This document shows positions 1-8,628 of a stretch of 64,000 nucleotides of DNA, piece after piece. The position numbers and the translations under genes were made by a program. Positions within the stretch are counted from its first letter, which is position 1. Each line of letters starts with the position of its first letter. The stretch is from Nocardia ignorata NBRC 108230 (GTDB taxonomy: Bacteria; Actinomycetota; Actinomycetes; Mycobacteriales; Mycobacteriaceae), in assembly GCF_001612905.1 (NCBI RefSeq), contig NZ_BDBI01000008.1:1-64000 (forward strand). Direction: 5' to 3'. The notes below the pieces were generated by a model, which did not search any database, was not told the origin of the DNA, and was given only the letters and a program-made list of their open reading frames with translations.

Positions 1-179
1 TAACGGATTGGTAACAAGCTCGAAAGCGGGATGTCGTGTCGGACTGGGGACGCGAATTCCCCAGGTGTACCGGCCGCACGCACGAGCGTGTCAGCAAAGG
101 AAGTGCACATGAGCGAGCATTGGCAGAACACAGCCGCATCGGCGGTCACGGTCGCGCCGGGCGGCAGCGAGGTGCGAGG

Positions 180-893
180 ATGACCGCCAACTTGATGATC
201 GTCGACGACGATGTGCAGATGCGGGGCGATCTGCGCCGCGCGATGGAAGACGAGGGCTACGCCGTGGCCGAGGCGGGTGTCCCCGAGGACGCCCTCGACC
301 GGCTGCGCAACGACGGACCGCCCGATCTGATGATCGTGGACCTGATGCGCGGGGCCACCGACGGCTTCGACTGCATCCGTGAGATCCGCCGCGACCACGA
401 CGTGCCGATCATCGTGATCAGCACCAGGTACGACACCCACGACGTGGTCGCGGCCCTGGAAGCCGGTGCCGACGACTTCGTCAGCAAGCCGTTCGAGATC
501 AAGGAGATCACCGCCCGGATGCGCGCCCTGCGCCGCCGCGCCAGGATCACCGCCGAACGCGATGCCACTCCCGAAGTGGTCCTCGACGACGACCCGGTGC
601 GTCCCCTTGTCCTCGCGGCCGACGCGGGCGCGGTGCGCCGTGGCAGCGAGGAACTGCACCTCACGGTCACCGAGTTCCGGTTGCTGTGCGAACTCGCCGA
701 GACCCCCGGCCGCGTGCTCAGCCGCGCGGTGCTGCTCGAAAGGGTCTGGGATCAAGGCTTTTTCGGTGACGAACGCATCGTCGACGTCCACGTGCGCCGG
801 TTGCGCACCAAGATCGAGCGTGACGCCTCGGATCCGCGCATCGTGGTGACCGTGCGCGGGCTGGGTTACCGGCTGGATATCCAGCCGCAGTAA
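180..893 (+). CDS. OmpR/PhoB-family response regulator (orphan)
   Basis: This 237-aa two-domain DNA-binding response regulator would act in the cytoplasm downstream of a sensor kinase. The receiver domain (about residues 1-115) has the acidic cluster D9-D11, the phosphoacceptor D54 in MIVDLMRG, the switch Ser at S81 and the conserved lysine in VSKPFE (K103). The C-terminal winged helix (about 145-232) ends in the usual VRGLGYRL strand. I start at the ATG at 180, where LMIVDDD begins 4 residues in. The open frame extends upstream to 36, but those extra 48 residues look like noise, and a GAGG-like site precedes 180. No histidine kinase lies downstream, so the partner is elsewhere or before the window. 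The next gene is ectA, about 70 bp away on the same strand, but osmotic control of ectoine synthesis by this protein would be a guess. Confidence 0.9.
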   Translation: MTANLMIVDDDVQMRGDLRRAMEDEGYAVAEAGVPEDALDRLRNDGPPDLMIVDLMRGATDGFDCIREIRRDHDVPIIVISTRYDTHDVVAALEAGADDFVSKPFEIKEITARMRALRRRARITAERDATPEVVLDDDPVRPLVLAADAGAVRRGSEELHLTVTEFRLLCELAETPGRVLSRAVLLERVWDQGFFGDERIVDVHVRRLRTKIERDASDPRIVVTVRGLGYRLDIQPQ

Positions 894-962
894 ACGATTC
901 GTCATACAACCGCAAAGAGCTCGACACAAAGACCGTAAAGTCTCTTAGTCAAGGTGGAATGT

Positions 963-1508
963 ATGCCGAGTCCGACTATGTCCATGGAGCCGACCGATAC
1001 CGCGACGGCTCGAGGTTCGGAAATAATTCTCAGACACCCGAGATTGGGTGACGGTGCCCAATTGTGGCGCATCGCGCGCGATTCCCGCGTACTCGACGTG
1101 AATACGAGCTACGCCTATCTGCTGTGGTGCCGGGATTTCGAGGCGACCTCCATGGTCGTCGAATGTGGCGGGCAGGCAGTGGGATTCGTGATCGGGTATG
1201 TTCGTCCCGATGAGCCGGACACGCTTTTCGTCTGGCAGATCGCCGTCGACGCCGAATTCCGCGGCCGGGGTCTGGCCGCGAAACTCCTGCACGCTCTGCT
1301 CGATTCCGTGGCACCCGCCGGGATCAACACCCTGGAAACGACGATCTCCCCCGATAATTCCGCTTCCCAGGCGTTGTTCTCCGCGGTGGCCCGCGAACGC
1401 GGCGCGCAACTGCGTACCGAGGAACTATTCGAAGCACATCATTTTCCAGATTCCCACGAAGCCGAGCACCTCTACATTATTTCGCCCGCTCAGCGCCAGG
1501 AGGCATGA
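963..1508 (+). CDS. ectA: L-2,4-diaminobutyrate acetyltransferase EctA
   Basis: EctA acetylates L-2,4-diaminobutyrate at N-gamma with acetyl-CoA, the second step of ectoine synthesis. The protein is a single GNAT domain of 181 aa, with the family start IILRHPRLGDGAQLWRIARD and the acetyl-CoA loop around EFRGRGLAAKLL. I start at ATG 963 because the purine-rich AAGGTGGA at 951-958 sits directly upstream. A GTG at 954 is in frame but lies inside that ribosome site, and ATG 978 and 984 are alternatives. The 70-bp upstream gap is AT-richer than its surroundings and contains TCGACA (921-926) and a weak -10-like CTTAGT (944-949), a possible promoter that I cannot confirm. It is the first gene of ectABCD and ends just before ectB. 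Confidence 0.93.
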   Translation: MPSPTMSMEPTDTATARGSEIILRHPRLGDGAQLWRIARDSRVLDVNTSYAYLLWCRDFEATSMVVECGGQAVGFVIGYVRPDEPDTLFVWQIAVDAEFRGRGLAAKLLHALLDSVAPAGINTLETTISPDNSASQALFSAVARERGAQLRTEELFEAHHFPDSHEAEHLYIISPAQRQEA

Positions 1509-1510
1509 TC

Positions 1511-2782
1511 ATGATCACGACCACCGACACCAGCATTTTCGAAGCGATGGAATCGAATGTGCGTGGCTACTGCCGCGACTGGCCCGCCGTCTTCACCACC
1601 GCCGAAGGTGCCTGGATCCGCGATGAGCAGGGCCGCGACTATCTCGACTTCTTCGCGGGCGCAGGCGCGCTGAACTACGGCCACAACAACCCGGTGCTCA
1701 AGAAGGCGCTGCTGGAATACATCGGCAGCAACGGCATCACCCACGGTCTGGACATGTCGACCGTGGCCAAGCGTGAACTGCTCGAGACCATCCGCGAAAC
1801 CCTGCTCACCCCGCGCGGGCTCGACTACAAGGTGCAGTTCCCCGGCCCCACGGGTGCCAACGCGGTCGAGGCGGCGCTGAAGCTGGCCCGCAAGGTCACC
1901 GGCCGCAAGACGATCCTGAGCTTCACCAACGCCTTCCATGGCATGACGCTCGGCGCGCTGTCGGTCACCGGCAACGCGGCCAAGCGGGCGGGCGCCGGTG
2001 TGCCGCTCGAGCACGCCACCCCCATGCCCTACGACGGCTACTTCGACAACACCATCGAGGACTTCGGCTGGATGCAGCGGGTGCTCGACGACAGCTCCTC
2101 GGGTTTCGACCGCCCCGCCGCGGTGATCGTGGAGACCGTGCAGGGTGAGGGCGGTGTGAACCTGGCCCGCGCCGAGTGGCTGCGCCACCTGGCCGGCCTG
2201 TGCGCCGCCCGCGACATCCTGCTCATCGTCGACGACGTGCAGATGGGTTGCGGCCGCACCGGCCCGTTCTTCTCCTTCGAGATCGCGGGCATCACCCCCG
2301 ATATCGTCACCCTGTCCAAGTCGATCGGTGGCTACGGCCTGCCGATGGCGTTGGTGCTGCTCAAGCCCGAGCACGACCAGTGGGCTCCCGGTGAGCACAA
2401 CGGCACCTTCCGCGGCAACAACCCCGCCTTCGTCACTGCGACCGCCGCGCTGCGCGAGTACTGGTCCGACGACAAGCTGGCCCGGCTCACCGCCGCCAAC
2501 GGCGAGTACATCGGCCGCACGCTCTCGGCGGTGGCCGAGCGGCACGAGGGCGTCACCACCCGCGGTCGCGGCATGGTGCACGGCATCGTGTTCGACGACC
2601 CGTCGCAGGCGGGCAAGGTCTGCCGTACCGCGTTCGAGCAGGGTCTGCTGGTGGAGACGTCGGGCTCGATGGACGAGGTCGTGAAACTGCTACCGCCGTT
2701 GACGCTGCGCAGCGACGAGCTCGACCGCGGTCTGTCGGTGCTGTCGGACAGTATCGACACCGTCTGTGGTGGTGCCGCATGA
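1511..2782 (+). CDS. ectB: Diaminobutyrate-2-oxoglutarate transaminase EctB
   Basis: EctB is a class-III PLP aminotransferase that makes L-2,4-diaminobutyrate from aspartate semialdehyde and glutamate, the first dedicated step of ectoine synthesis. The 423-aa protein has the family features: [15 protein letters not shown] near the N-terminus, [18 protein letters not shown] for PLP-phosphate binding, the [12 protein letters not shown] stretch, and the Schiff-base lysine at about K270 in [12 protein letters not shown]. Two ATGs compete at 1505 and 1511. The perfect AGGAGG at 1498-1503 leaves only 1 nt before the first but 7 nt before the second, so 1511 is chosen. The gene follows ectA with almost no gap and overlaps ectC by ATGA. 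Confidence 0.97.
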   Translation: MITTTDTSIFEAMESNVRGYCRDWPAVFTTAEGAWIRDEQGRDYLDFFAGAGALNYGHNNPVLKKALLEYIGSNGITHGLDMSTVAKRELLETIRETLLTPRGLDYKVQFPGPTGANAVEAALKLARKVTGRKTILSFTNAFHGMTLGALSVTGNAAKRAGAGVPLEHATPMPYDGYFDNTIEDFGWMQRVLDDSSSGFDRPAAVIVETVQGEGGVNLARAEWLRHLAGLCAARDILLIVDDVQMGCGRTGPFFSFEIAGITPDIVTLSKSIGGYGLPMALVLLKPEHDQWAPGEHNGTFRGNNPAFVTATAALREYWSDDKLARLTAANGEYIGRTLSAVAERHEGVTTRGRGMVHGIVFDDPSQAGKVCRTAFEQGLLVETSGSMDEVVKLLPPLTLRSDELDRGLSVLSDSIDTVCGGAA

Positions 2783-3180
2783 TCGTGCGCACCACCGCCG
2801 AGATCACCGGAACCGACCGCGATGTGGCCGGTCCCGGGTGGCGAAGCAAACGTATCGTGCTCGCGGGCGACAAGGTCGGATTCTCGTTCCACGAGACCAC
2901 GATCGAGGCAGGCACCGTGCACCGGTTCCACTACCAGAACCATGTGGAGGCGGTCTGGCTGGTCGAGGGTGAGGGTGAACTGCTCGACCTCGAGGACCAG
3001 ACGGTGTACCCGCTCGGTCCCGGCTCGATGTACCTGCTCGACGGCCACGAACGTCATCAGGTCACCGCCCGCACCACGCTGCGGATGTTGTGTGTGTTCA
3101 ATCCGCCGGTCACCGGCCGCGAGGTACACGACGAGAACGGGGTGTATCCGCTGATTATCGAGGAGGATGCCAGTGTCTGA
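2779..3180 (+). CDS. ectC: L-ectoine synthase EctC
   Basis: EctC is a cupin-fold enzyme that closes N-gamma-acetyl-diaminobutyrate to ectoine. The 133-aa length is normal for the family. Typical stretches are visible: the metal and substrate cupin region [20 protein letters not shown], then [14 protein letters not shown] and [14 protein letters not shown]. The start ATG overlaps the ectB stop (ATGA at 2779-2782), and the gene overlaps ectD at its end, so translational coupling is likely throughout the operon. Confidence 0.97.
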   Translation: MIVRTTAEITGTDRDVAGPGWRSKRIVLAGDKVGFSFHETTIEAGTVHRFHYQNHVEAVWLVEGEGELLDLEDQTVYPLGPGSMYLLDGHERHQVTARTTLRMLCVFNPPVTGREVHDENGVYPLIIEEDASV

Positions 3181-4084
3181 TCGGTCCGACCGCTACCCCA
3201 CGCGGTTGTCCGAGCCCGCCGCACACATCGAGCGCACCGATCCGACGGTGTGGGGGCAGGTGACTACACCCGAGCTGGCCGAGTTCGACGCGAACGGTTT
3301 CGCGACGATCCCGGACCTGCTCAGTGCGGACGAGGTGGCGGCCTTCGGGGCCGAGATAGGGCATCTGGCGGCCGACCCGGTGCTCTACGGCGACGAGCGA
3401 GTGATCGTGGAACCCGTTGCCGGACAGGTTCGTTCGGTGTTCCAGGTGCACCGGCTGAGCAAGCCGATCGCGCAACTGCTCGCCGAGTCGCGCATCGTCG
3501 GGCTCGCCGAGCAGATCCTCGGTTCGCCGGTGTATCTGCATCAGAGCCGGGTGAACTACATGCCGGGTTTCGGTGGTAGCGGCTTCGGCTGGCACTCCGA
3601 TTTCGAGACCTGGCACGCCGAGGACGGGATGCCGACCCCGCGCGCGGTGAGTCTGTCGATCGCGTTGACCGACAACTACCCGTTCAACGGGTCGCTGATG
3701 GTGATGCCGGGCTCGCATCGCACGTTCGTGCCGTGCCTGGGTGAGACGCCGGAGGGTCATTACCGGGAGTCGTTGCGCGAACAGCGCATCGGCATCCCGA
3801 CCAACGACGACATCACCTTCCTCGCCGCGCGCTACGGCATCACCCAGTTCACCGGCAAGGCCGGCTCGGCGCTGCTGTTCGATTCCAACCTGATGCACGG
3901 GTCGTCGAACAACATCACGCCGTATGCCAGGTCGAACATCTTCCTGGTGTTCAACAGTGTCGAGAACGCCCTGGTCGAGCCGTTCGCGGCACCGCAGCGC
4001 AGGCCGGAGCACATCGCCGCACGTGATTTCACGCCTGTGCGGTCGTTGTCCGCCGAGCGGCACCTGGTGGATCAGGTGCGCTGA
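3173..4084 (+). CDS. ectD: Ectoine 5-hydroxylase EctD
   Basis: EctD is an Fe(II)/2-oxoglutarate dioxygenase that converts ectoine to 5-hydroxyectoine. The iron triad is visible as H141-x-D143 in FGWHSDFE and H242 in LMHGSSNN, and the ectoine hydroxylase signature region is intact. The protein is 303 aa, normal for the family. ATG 3167 directly abuts AGGAGG (3161-3166) with zero spacing, whereas the in-frame GTG at 3173 has ideal 6-nt spacing, so I place the start at the GTG. That makes the true start overlap the end of ectC by 8 nt. The 3' end overlaps the convergent gene at 4072-4944 by 13 bp, and no terminator hairpin separates them. Confidence 0.95.
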   Translation: MSDRSDRYPTRLSEPAAHIERTDPTVWGQVTTPELAEFDANGFATIPDLLSADEVAAFGAEIGHLAADPVLYGDERVIVEPVAGQVRSVFQVHRLSKPIAQLLAESRIVGLAEQILGSPVYLHQSRVNYMPGFGGSGFGWHSDFETWHAEDGMPTPRAVSLSIALTDNYPFNGSLMVMPGSHRTFVPCLGETPEGHYRESLREQRIGIPTNDDITFLAARYGITQFTGKAGSALLFDSNLMHGSSNNITPYARSNIFLVFNSVENALVEPFAAPQRRPEHIAARDFTPVRSLSAERHLVDQVR

Positions 4085-4944
4085 GGCAGTTCGGCCAGGC
4101 AGGCCGCGGCCCGGGGATCCTCGTGGGCCGCGGCCTGCCACCAGGTGCGGGCGGCGCCGATATCGCCGACGTGCAGGGCGAGCAGGCCCAGGTCGTAGGC
4201 GGCGGCGCTGTTTCCGGCCTCGGCGGCTTGGGCCCAGAGCACGCGAGCCGAGTCGTGTTCTCCCCGTGCGAACATGGCCGAGCCCAGGTCGTGCAGTGCG
4301 CGTCCGACATTCTGCTCCGCGTATGGCTGCGCGGTCGGTTCGGCGGCGACGACCGGCTGGACACGCGCGGTCGGCTTGGCGTACAGGGGCGGCTCGGCCC
4401 GCACGAGTGGCTGGGCGCCCACACGCGGCAGCTGATCGGTCGGCGCGGGGTCCGCGTCTGCCCGGGTGAGTTCGACGACGAGTTCGTTGAAGTCCGGGGT
4501 ACCCGGGCCGGTGCTGCACCACAGCGTCGACGCACCGTTCGGCAGCAGGTCGACGACCATGCCGTAGTTGCCGGTCCACGACTGCTGGGGGCCGGCACCC
4601 GCCACCCAGACGGGCGTGAGGGTGAACAGAGCCTCGGGCGCCTCGGCGGTGACGGTGATGTCGATGCCCGCCGCGAGCGCGTCGGACCAGATGTCCACGC
4701 CGCCCAGGGTTCGCCCGCCCAGATTCACGTGGCCGTCTGTGACGGTGAGCCCCAGACCCAATCCGGACACGTCGGCGGGCGGCATCACCGACAGCGCGCG
4801 CAGTCGTAGCGCGGTCGTCCCGGTGGGTAGTGCCTCGGTGTACATCGGGTACACGTCGGCACCGCACCAGTCGATGGGATCGGCCCCGGTGTAGCGGTGC
4901 TCGAGCGGCACGTCACCGGGGCGCTGTGCGCCAGGACGATTCAT
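4072..4944 (-). CDS. Hypothetical protein with C-terminal Sel1/TPR-like repeats
   Basis: This is a 290-aa protein of unknown function. The N-terminal two thirds is a beta-rich stretch (DIWSDALAAGIDITVTAE..., WTGNYGMVVDLLP) with no family I recognise. It is followed by a Pro/Ala/Val-rich linker and then a short helical repeat region (about 215-285: YDLGLLALHVGDIGAARTWW) resembling Sel1/tetratricopeptide repeats, which usually mediate protein contacts. I see no signal peptide or membrane segment. The start is put at ATG 4944, preceded by an AGGGTGG-like site. The frame stays open to 4983, but that start lacks a ribosome site. The gene is convergent with ectD and overlaps its last codons. Confidence 0.72.
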   Translation of the reverse strand: MNRPGAQRPGDVPLEHRYTGADPIDWCGADVYPMYTEALPTGTTALRLRALSVMPPADVSGLGLGLTVTDGHVNLGGRTLGGVDIWSDALAAGIDITVTAEAPEALFTLTPVWVAGAGPQQSWTGNYGMVVDLLPNGASTLWCSTGPGTPDFNELVVELTRADADPAPTDQLPRVGAQPLVRAEPPLYAKPTARVQPVVAAEPTAQPYAEQNVGRALHDLGSAMFARGEHDSARVLWAQAAEAGNSAAAYDLGLLALHVGDIGAARTWWQAAAHEDPRAAACLAELPQRT

Positions 4945-5110
4945 CGGTGCAGCCCACCCTTTCCGACGTAGTACCCCCTGCATCGGTCGCGCGCTACACC
5001 GTACCCGCGTCCCACCCCGAACGCGGGCTGATTCATGACACGGAATCGGTCATCTCACCTCCGCGTGATCCGCCTGCGCCTCGCCGGTCCGGCACCCACC
5101 GCTGCGCGAC

Positions 5111-5338
5111 TCACCGGATGATCTCGGCCCGCGCACGCTCGTTCGGCGTGGCGATGTCCCGGAACCGGACGCTGCCCCGCGCCTCGCGGTAGTCGCCGGT
5201 GCCACCGGAGATCGCCATGTCGAGCGGGCTCGTCCCGCGCTTCCACAGCGACTGCACGGTGATCGAGCCGGTGCCGATGCCTCCCGAGACACCGCCGCGC
5301 GCCCGAATGGGACACTGCGGAAGTAGTTGGGGCGCACG
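5111..5338 (-). pseudogene. C-terminal remnant of an AOC-barrel/dirigent-like protein
   Basis: On the minus strand, a 75-codon stretch lies between an in-frame TGA (5339-5341) and a TGA at 5111-5113. It translates to a recognisable C-terminal barrel segment: GGIGTGSITVQSLW, then LDMAISGGTGDYREARGSV, ending RARAEIIR. The SGGTGDYREARG motif is typical of the last strands of allene-oxide-cyclase-barrel (dirigent-like) proteins, which are normally about 150 aa with a signal peptide. The N-terminal half and any good start codon are missing, so I read it as a decayed gene. The surrounding 4945-5347 gap holds nothing else that I can support. The assignment rests on motif memory only. Confidence 0.45.
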
Positions 5339-5347
5339 TCACTCGAT

Positions 5348-6367
5348 TCAGGCGGCGACCGATTCGCCTATCTCCTCCTCGACCGCGCGCTCGCTGACCG
5401 GCTCGGGGGCATGCCGCGCCTCGTACTTCCCCGCGACAGTGACGAGCAGCACGCCGACCGCCAGCCACACGAACAACCCGCCGAGGCGTGCGCTGAAACC
5501 GGCGCCACCGTCGAAGTACAGCAGGCTGCGCAGACCTTCGACGAAATCGGCGCCGTTCCAGAACGAATGCAGCGCACCGAAGAACCCGTTCTGCAGTTCC
5601 GGCCGGTAGACACCGCCGGAGGTGGTGAAGTTGAGCATCACGAACAGGGTGATCAGGGCTAGCGTGGTCCAGCGCTTCAGGAAGGTGTGCAGGCCGATAC
5701 CGATCAGGATGATGCCCGCGGAATACAGCCAGGCGATGCCGCACACGCTCGCGAAGTCGCTGTCGATCACCCCGAACACCGGGCCCGCCACCACGACACC
5801 GATCAGGCTCACCACCAGGGCCGTCAGCACGCCGATCGCCGCGCGCACCCGCATCCGCAGCATCGCGCCCGCGGCGCCGATCACCGCGACACTGCCGTAG
5901 GAGCCGACACTCAACGCCACCAGCAGGAAGAACAGCCCCTGCCCGGTCGGATCGCCCTCGGCCTTGCTCGTCACGTCGGTGACCACCAGCGGCACGCCCT
6001 GATGGTCGGCGACCGACCGGAACGCCACCTCGGCGGCCATCGCACTCGTGTCCGAACCGGCGGTGGCCACGAGCAGTTCGGGGCGCGCGGCATCGGGCAC
6101 GTAGGCGCCGACGAGGTCGCGCTCGCGCAGCAGGTCCGTCGCGGCCTCGCGGGTGGGCACGGTGATGACGTCGACACCCGACCCACCCCGGTTCTGCATC
6201 GTCTGGGCGAGCACCATCGCCTGCGGGGAATCACCGACGACGGCCAGCGCCAGATGGTTCGGCGTGGGCTGGTGGAAGGCGCCGAGATAGGCCAGGGCCA
6301 TGCCGAGACACATCAGCAGGGGGGTGAGCAGGTGGCCGGCGAGGTGCCGCAGCTGGGTGACGGTCAT
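5348..6367 (-). CDS. ABC-2/YhgE-like membrane protein, putative exporter
   Basis: This 339-aa integral membrane protein has one N-terminal transmembrane segment (about residues 8-28), a soluble extracytoplasmic domain of about 130 residues (LALAVVGDSPQAMVLAQTM onward), and five C-terminal membrane spans. This topology is that of ABC-2/YhgE-Pip-type (DUF3533-like) proteins, often drug or lipid exporters. No ATPase is adjacent. The start ATG 6367 has GGAGA about 9 nt upstream. The gene is divergent from a MarR regulator, with a palindromic site in the 58-bp gap, so the MarR probably represses it. The substrate is unknown. Confidence 0.75.
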   Translation of the reverse strand: MTVTQLRHLAGHLLTPLLMCLGMALAYLGAFHQPTPNHLALAVVGDSPQAMVLAQTMQNRGGSGVDVITVPTREAATDLLRERDLVGAYVPDAARPELLVATAGSDTSAMAAEVAFRSVADHQGVPLVVTDVTSKAEGDPTGQGLFFLLVALSVGSYGSVAVIGAAGAMLRMRVRAAIGVLTALVVSLIGVVVAGPVFGVIDSDFASVCGIAWLYSAGIILIGIGLHTFLKRWTTLALITLFVMLNFTTSGGVYRPELQNGFFGALHSFWNGADFVEGLRSLLYFDGGAGFSARLGGLFVWLAVGVLLVTVAGKYEARHAPEPVSERAVEEEIGESVAA

Positions 6368-6402
6368 CGAGGAAAGTCTCCAAGAAGGTTGGTAAATGCA
6401 AC

Positions 6403-6427
6403 TATGATTGTTGTATCCTACAACCAT
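6403..6427 (+). promoter_or_regulatory. MarR operator and -10 element overlapping the marR start
   Basis: A -10-like TATGAT (6403-6408) overlaps the inverted repeat GTTGTA-TCC-TACAAC (6410-6424). The repeat extends to 9-bp arms with one mismatch (6407-6415 and 6419-6427) and runs into the MarR ATG at 6426. A weaker GTTG/CAAC pair lies at 6388-6402, nearer the exporter gene. The placement predicts autorepression and repression of the divergent exporter. Confidence 0.6.
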
Positions 6428-6854
6428 GACTGAGTCAGAGGCAAGGGACGACGCCGTCGACGTCATTCAGCGGGAGCTGACCGCCTTCTCCCGCCGCGCC
6501 CGCGGCCGCGCCGCCGAACTGCACCCGGAATTGAGCCTGGTCGCCTACAGCATCCTCGACCTGGTCCTCGAACGCGACGGCTGCCAGGCCGCCGACGTGG
6601 CCGCACAGTTCCTGCTCGACAAGTCGACCGTCAGCAGACAGGTCGGCGCGCTCGAGCAGCTCGGCTACCTCGAACGCGAAATCGACCCCGCCAACCGGCG
6701 CAACCACATCCTGCGCGCCACCCCCGAGGGTCGCGCTGCCGCACGCAAGGCCGAACGCATCCGCCGAGCCGCCTTCACCGCCCGGTTCGCCGACTGGTCC
6801 GACCAGGATGTCCGCACCCTTGCCCGCCTGCTCGTCCGCTACAACCAAGGCTGA
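6426..6854 (+). CDS. MarR-family transcriptional regulator
   Basis: This is a 142-aa winged-helix repressor of the MarR family. The DNA-binding region is clear: CQAADVAAQFLLDKSTVSRQ as helix-turn-helix, QVGALEQLGYLERE as the wing approach, and the DPANRRNHILRATPEGRAA wing. There is no Shine-Dalgarno before ATG 6426, and a -10-like TATGAT lies only about 18 nt upstream, so the mRNA may be leaderless or nearly so. It is divergent from the membrane exporter gene, the usual arrangement for a MarR/efflux pair responding to a small aromatic or drug ligand. Confidence 0.88.
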   Translation: MTESEARDDAVDVIQRELTAFSRRARGRAAELHPELSLVAYSILDLVLERDGCQAADVAAQFLLDKSTVSRQVGALEQLGYLEREIDPANRRNHILRATPEGRAAARKAERIRRAAFTARFADWSDQDVRTLARLLVRYNQG

Positions 6855-6930
6855 ACGGGGTGTCGTGCGCGTCACTGCCGCCGAAGGTCGGTGCCCCGAG
6901 TCGGGCGCTCGGTCGGTATAGTCGCCGCGG

Positions 6931-8202
6931 ATGAGTAGTGACACCACCCACCCCGCGCAACCGACCCCACGCCCGATCAATCGAGCCTGGTGGCTGGTGC
7001 CGATGGTGCTCGGTGTCGTCGCGGTGGTGTGCATGCGCACCCCGCTGTGGCCGTTCGAACCGTACTCCGGCGCCTTCATCGACCTGCAGGTGTACCGCCT
7101 CGGGATCGAGGCCATGCGCGACGGTGCCGACATGTACGGCCAGCTCCCCAAGACCAGTGTCGGGATCGGACTGCCGTTCATCTATCCGCCGTTCGCGGCG
7201 ATCGCGCTCGCGCCGTTCGCGTTGCTGCCGTGGGGTGCGGCCAAAACCCTCTACGTCGCGGTGTCGGTCGCCGCGCTGGCCTGGACCCTGTACCTGGTCG
7301 CCCGCCGCTACAACCCCGAGCGCAAGCAGGTCGCCCTCCTGGTCACCGCGTGTGCGCTACCGGTCGCGATGCTGCTCGAACCGGTGCGGGCCACCATCGA
7401 CTTCGGGCAGGTGAACCTGCTGCTCATGGTCCTGGTCGCCACCGACTGCCTGCTGCCCAAGACCCGCTACCCGCGCGGCATGCTCATCGGCCTGGCCGCC
7501 GCCGTCAAGCTCACGCCCGCCGCGTTCGTGCTGTTCTTCCTCGTCCGCAAGGACTACAAGGCCGCCGCCACCGCGGCCGCGACCGGCGCGATCGCCACGG
7601 TCGCCTCGTTCGCGATCCTGCCGACGGAGTCCGTGCGCTACTGGTTCGGCGGCCTCGGCAACGTCTCGGGACTGAGCGGTTCGGCCTTCCACACGAACCA
7701 GTCGATTCAGGCGGTACTGGCCCGCCTGCACGTCACGGGCCTGCCGTTCGACGCTTTGTGGTTGTTCTTCGGCGCTTTGCTGCTCGCCCTCGTCGTGGTC
7801 GCCATGCGCAAAGCCGCCGACGCTCCCGCGATCGCCCTTGCTCTCAACGCCGTCTTCACCCTGCTGCTGTCGCCGATCTCGTGGTCGCACCATTGGGTGT
7901 GGATCGCGCCCGCGCTGCTCGCCGTCGTCTGCCACGCCCGCACCCTGCCCGCCGCGAGCGCGCGCGGCTGGTATGCCACGGCTGTCGTGGTCGCCGCCGT
8001 CTTCGTCATCGCGCCACACAGTTTCCTGCCCGACGGCGAACACCGGGAAACGTCGTGGACCTGGGATCAGCACCTCATCGGCGATACCTATGTGTGGTTG
8101 GCGGTGGCGCTGGTTGTGCTGTTCCTCGTCACCGGCAGGCGCGCGGACCGCAAGTCCGTCGCGGTGGAGCCCGCCCGTCCGGAAGTCATCCCCGCCGCCT
8201 GA
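6931..8202 (+). CDS. GT87-family polyprenol-phosphate-mannose alpha-mannosyltransferase-like protein
   Basis: This 423-aa polytopic membrane glycosyltransferase is of the GT87 (DUF2029) type. In mycolata such enzymes use polyprenyl-phosphomannose on the periplasmic face to elongate phosphatidylinositol mannosides or lipomannan. Visible features are the first-loop acidic motif FIDLQVYRLG after membrane segment 1, the IYPPFAAIALAPFALLPWG segment, TIDFGQVNLLLM, and the SPISWSHHWVW motif near residue 310. About ten hydrophobic segments can be counted. It sits alone on its strand after the MarR gene. Whether it is PimE or a lipomannan branching enzyme cannot be decided from this sequence. Confidence 0.85.
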   Translation: MSSDTTHPAQPTPRPINRAWWLVPMVLGVVAVVCMRTPLWPFEPYSGAFIDLQVYRLGIEAMRDGADMYGQLPKTSVGIGLPFIYPPFAAIALAPFALLPWGAAKTLYVAVSVAALAWTLYLVARRYNPERKQVALLVTACALPVAMLLEPVRATIDFGQVNLLLMVLVATDCLLPKTRYPRGMLIGLAAAVKLTPAAFVLFFLVRKDYKAAATAAATGAIATVASFAILPTESVRYWFGGLGNVSGLSGSAFHTNQSIQAVLARLHVTGLPFDALWLFFGALLLALVVVAMRKAADAPAIALALNAVFTLLLSPISWSHHWVWIAPALLAVVCHARTLPAASARGWYATAVVVAAVFVIAPHSFLPDGEHRETSWTWDQHLIGDTYVWLAVALVVLFLVTGRRADRKSVAVEPARPEVIPAA

Positions 8203-8212
8203 GGACCGCCCT

Positions 8213-8237
8213 GTTTGAGGCCGGTCCGCCCGGGTAT
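8213..8237 (+). promoter_or_regulatory. SigF/SigB-type promoter
   Basis: GTTT (8213-8216), a 15-nt spacer, then GGGTAT (8232-8237) matches the actinobacterial general-stress sigma factor consensus (GTTT N14-17 GGGTAT). It lies 60 bp before the DUF2795 gene start and just after the glycosyltransferase stop. Confidence 0.65.
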
Positions 8238-8296
8238 TTCGGCAGCCGTTCGAGGAAACTGACGCAGGTCGCTTCGGCGCCCGGAAAGGTTCCGTG

Positions 8297-8614
8297 ATGG
8301 TGACTACCGATGTGCAGCGGGTCGAGCGAGCGTTGTCGGAGGTGGATTTCCCGGCGAACAAGGACGACCTGGTGCGGTGCGCGACCGACGCGAAAGCCGA
8401 CGAGGACACGGTGCGCGCCCTGCGCGCCATCCCGCCGGTGGCCTACGCCAACATGACCGAGGTCCTGCAGTCGGTGACCCTCGACGACGGACGAACCGAG
8501 GCACAGCGCATGGCACAGAGCCGCGATCACGCGCACCCCGGTGTCGCCGAGCGGGACCGCGAGGTACCGCCGAACCCGATCGTGGAGGAACTGGGGGAGA
8601 ACCGGGACAGCTGA
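8297..8614 (+). CDS. DUF2795-like small protein
   Basis: This is a 105-aa soluble acidic protein. The first 65 residues (RVERALSEVDFPANKDDLVRCATDAKADEDTVRALRAIPPVAYANMTEVLQSV, here described rather than quoted further) resemble the DUF2795 helical domain, and the C-terminal 40 residues are hydrophilic tail. The function of the family is unknown. The start ATG 8297 has GGAAAGG 8 nt upstream, and a GTG at 8294 is adjacent but worse placed. It is followed 14 bp later by a DUF3140 gene, and both lie behind a stress-type promoter. That arrangement suggests a role in dormancy or stress, which is inference. Confidence 0.75.
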   Translation: MVTTDVQRVERALSEVDFPANKDDLVRCATDAKADEDTVRALRAIPPVAYANMTEVLQSVTLDDGRTEAQRMAQSRDHAHPGVAERDREVPPNPIVEELGENRDS

Positions 8615-8628
8615 CGGAGGTGTGACGC

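Noticed and set aside
180..962. Response regulator as dedicated controller of ectABCD
   Set aside because: Only proximity supports it; there is no kinase, no recognisable binding repeat before ectA and a separate 70-bp gap.
3155..4867. 570-codon open frame on the minus strand across ectD and beyond
   Set aside because: Arg/Gly/His-rich shadow of ectD and the Sel1-like gene, with no family pattern; a result of high GC at third positions.
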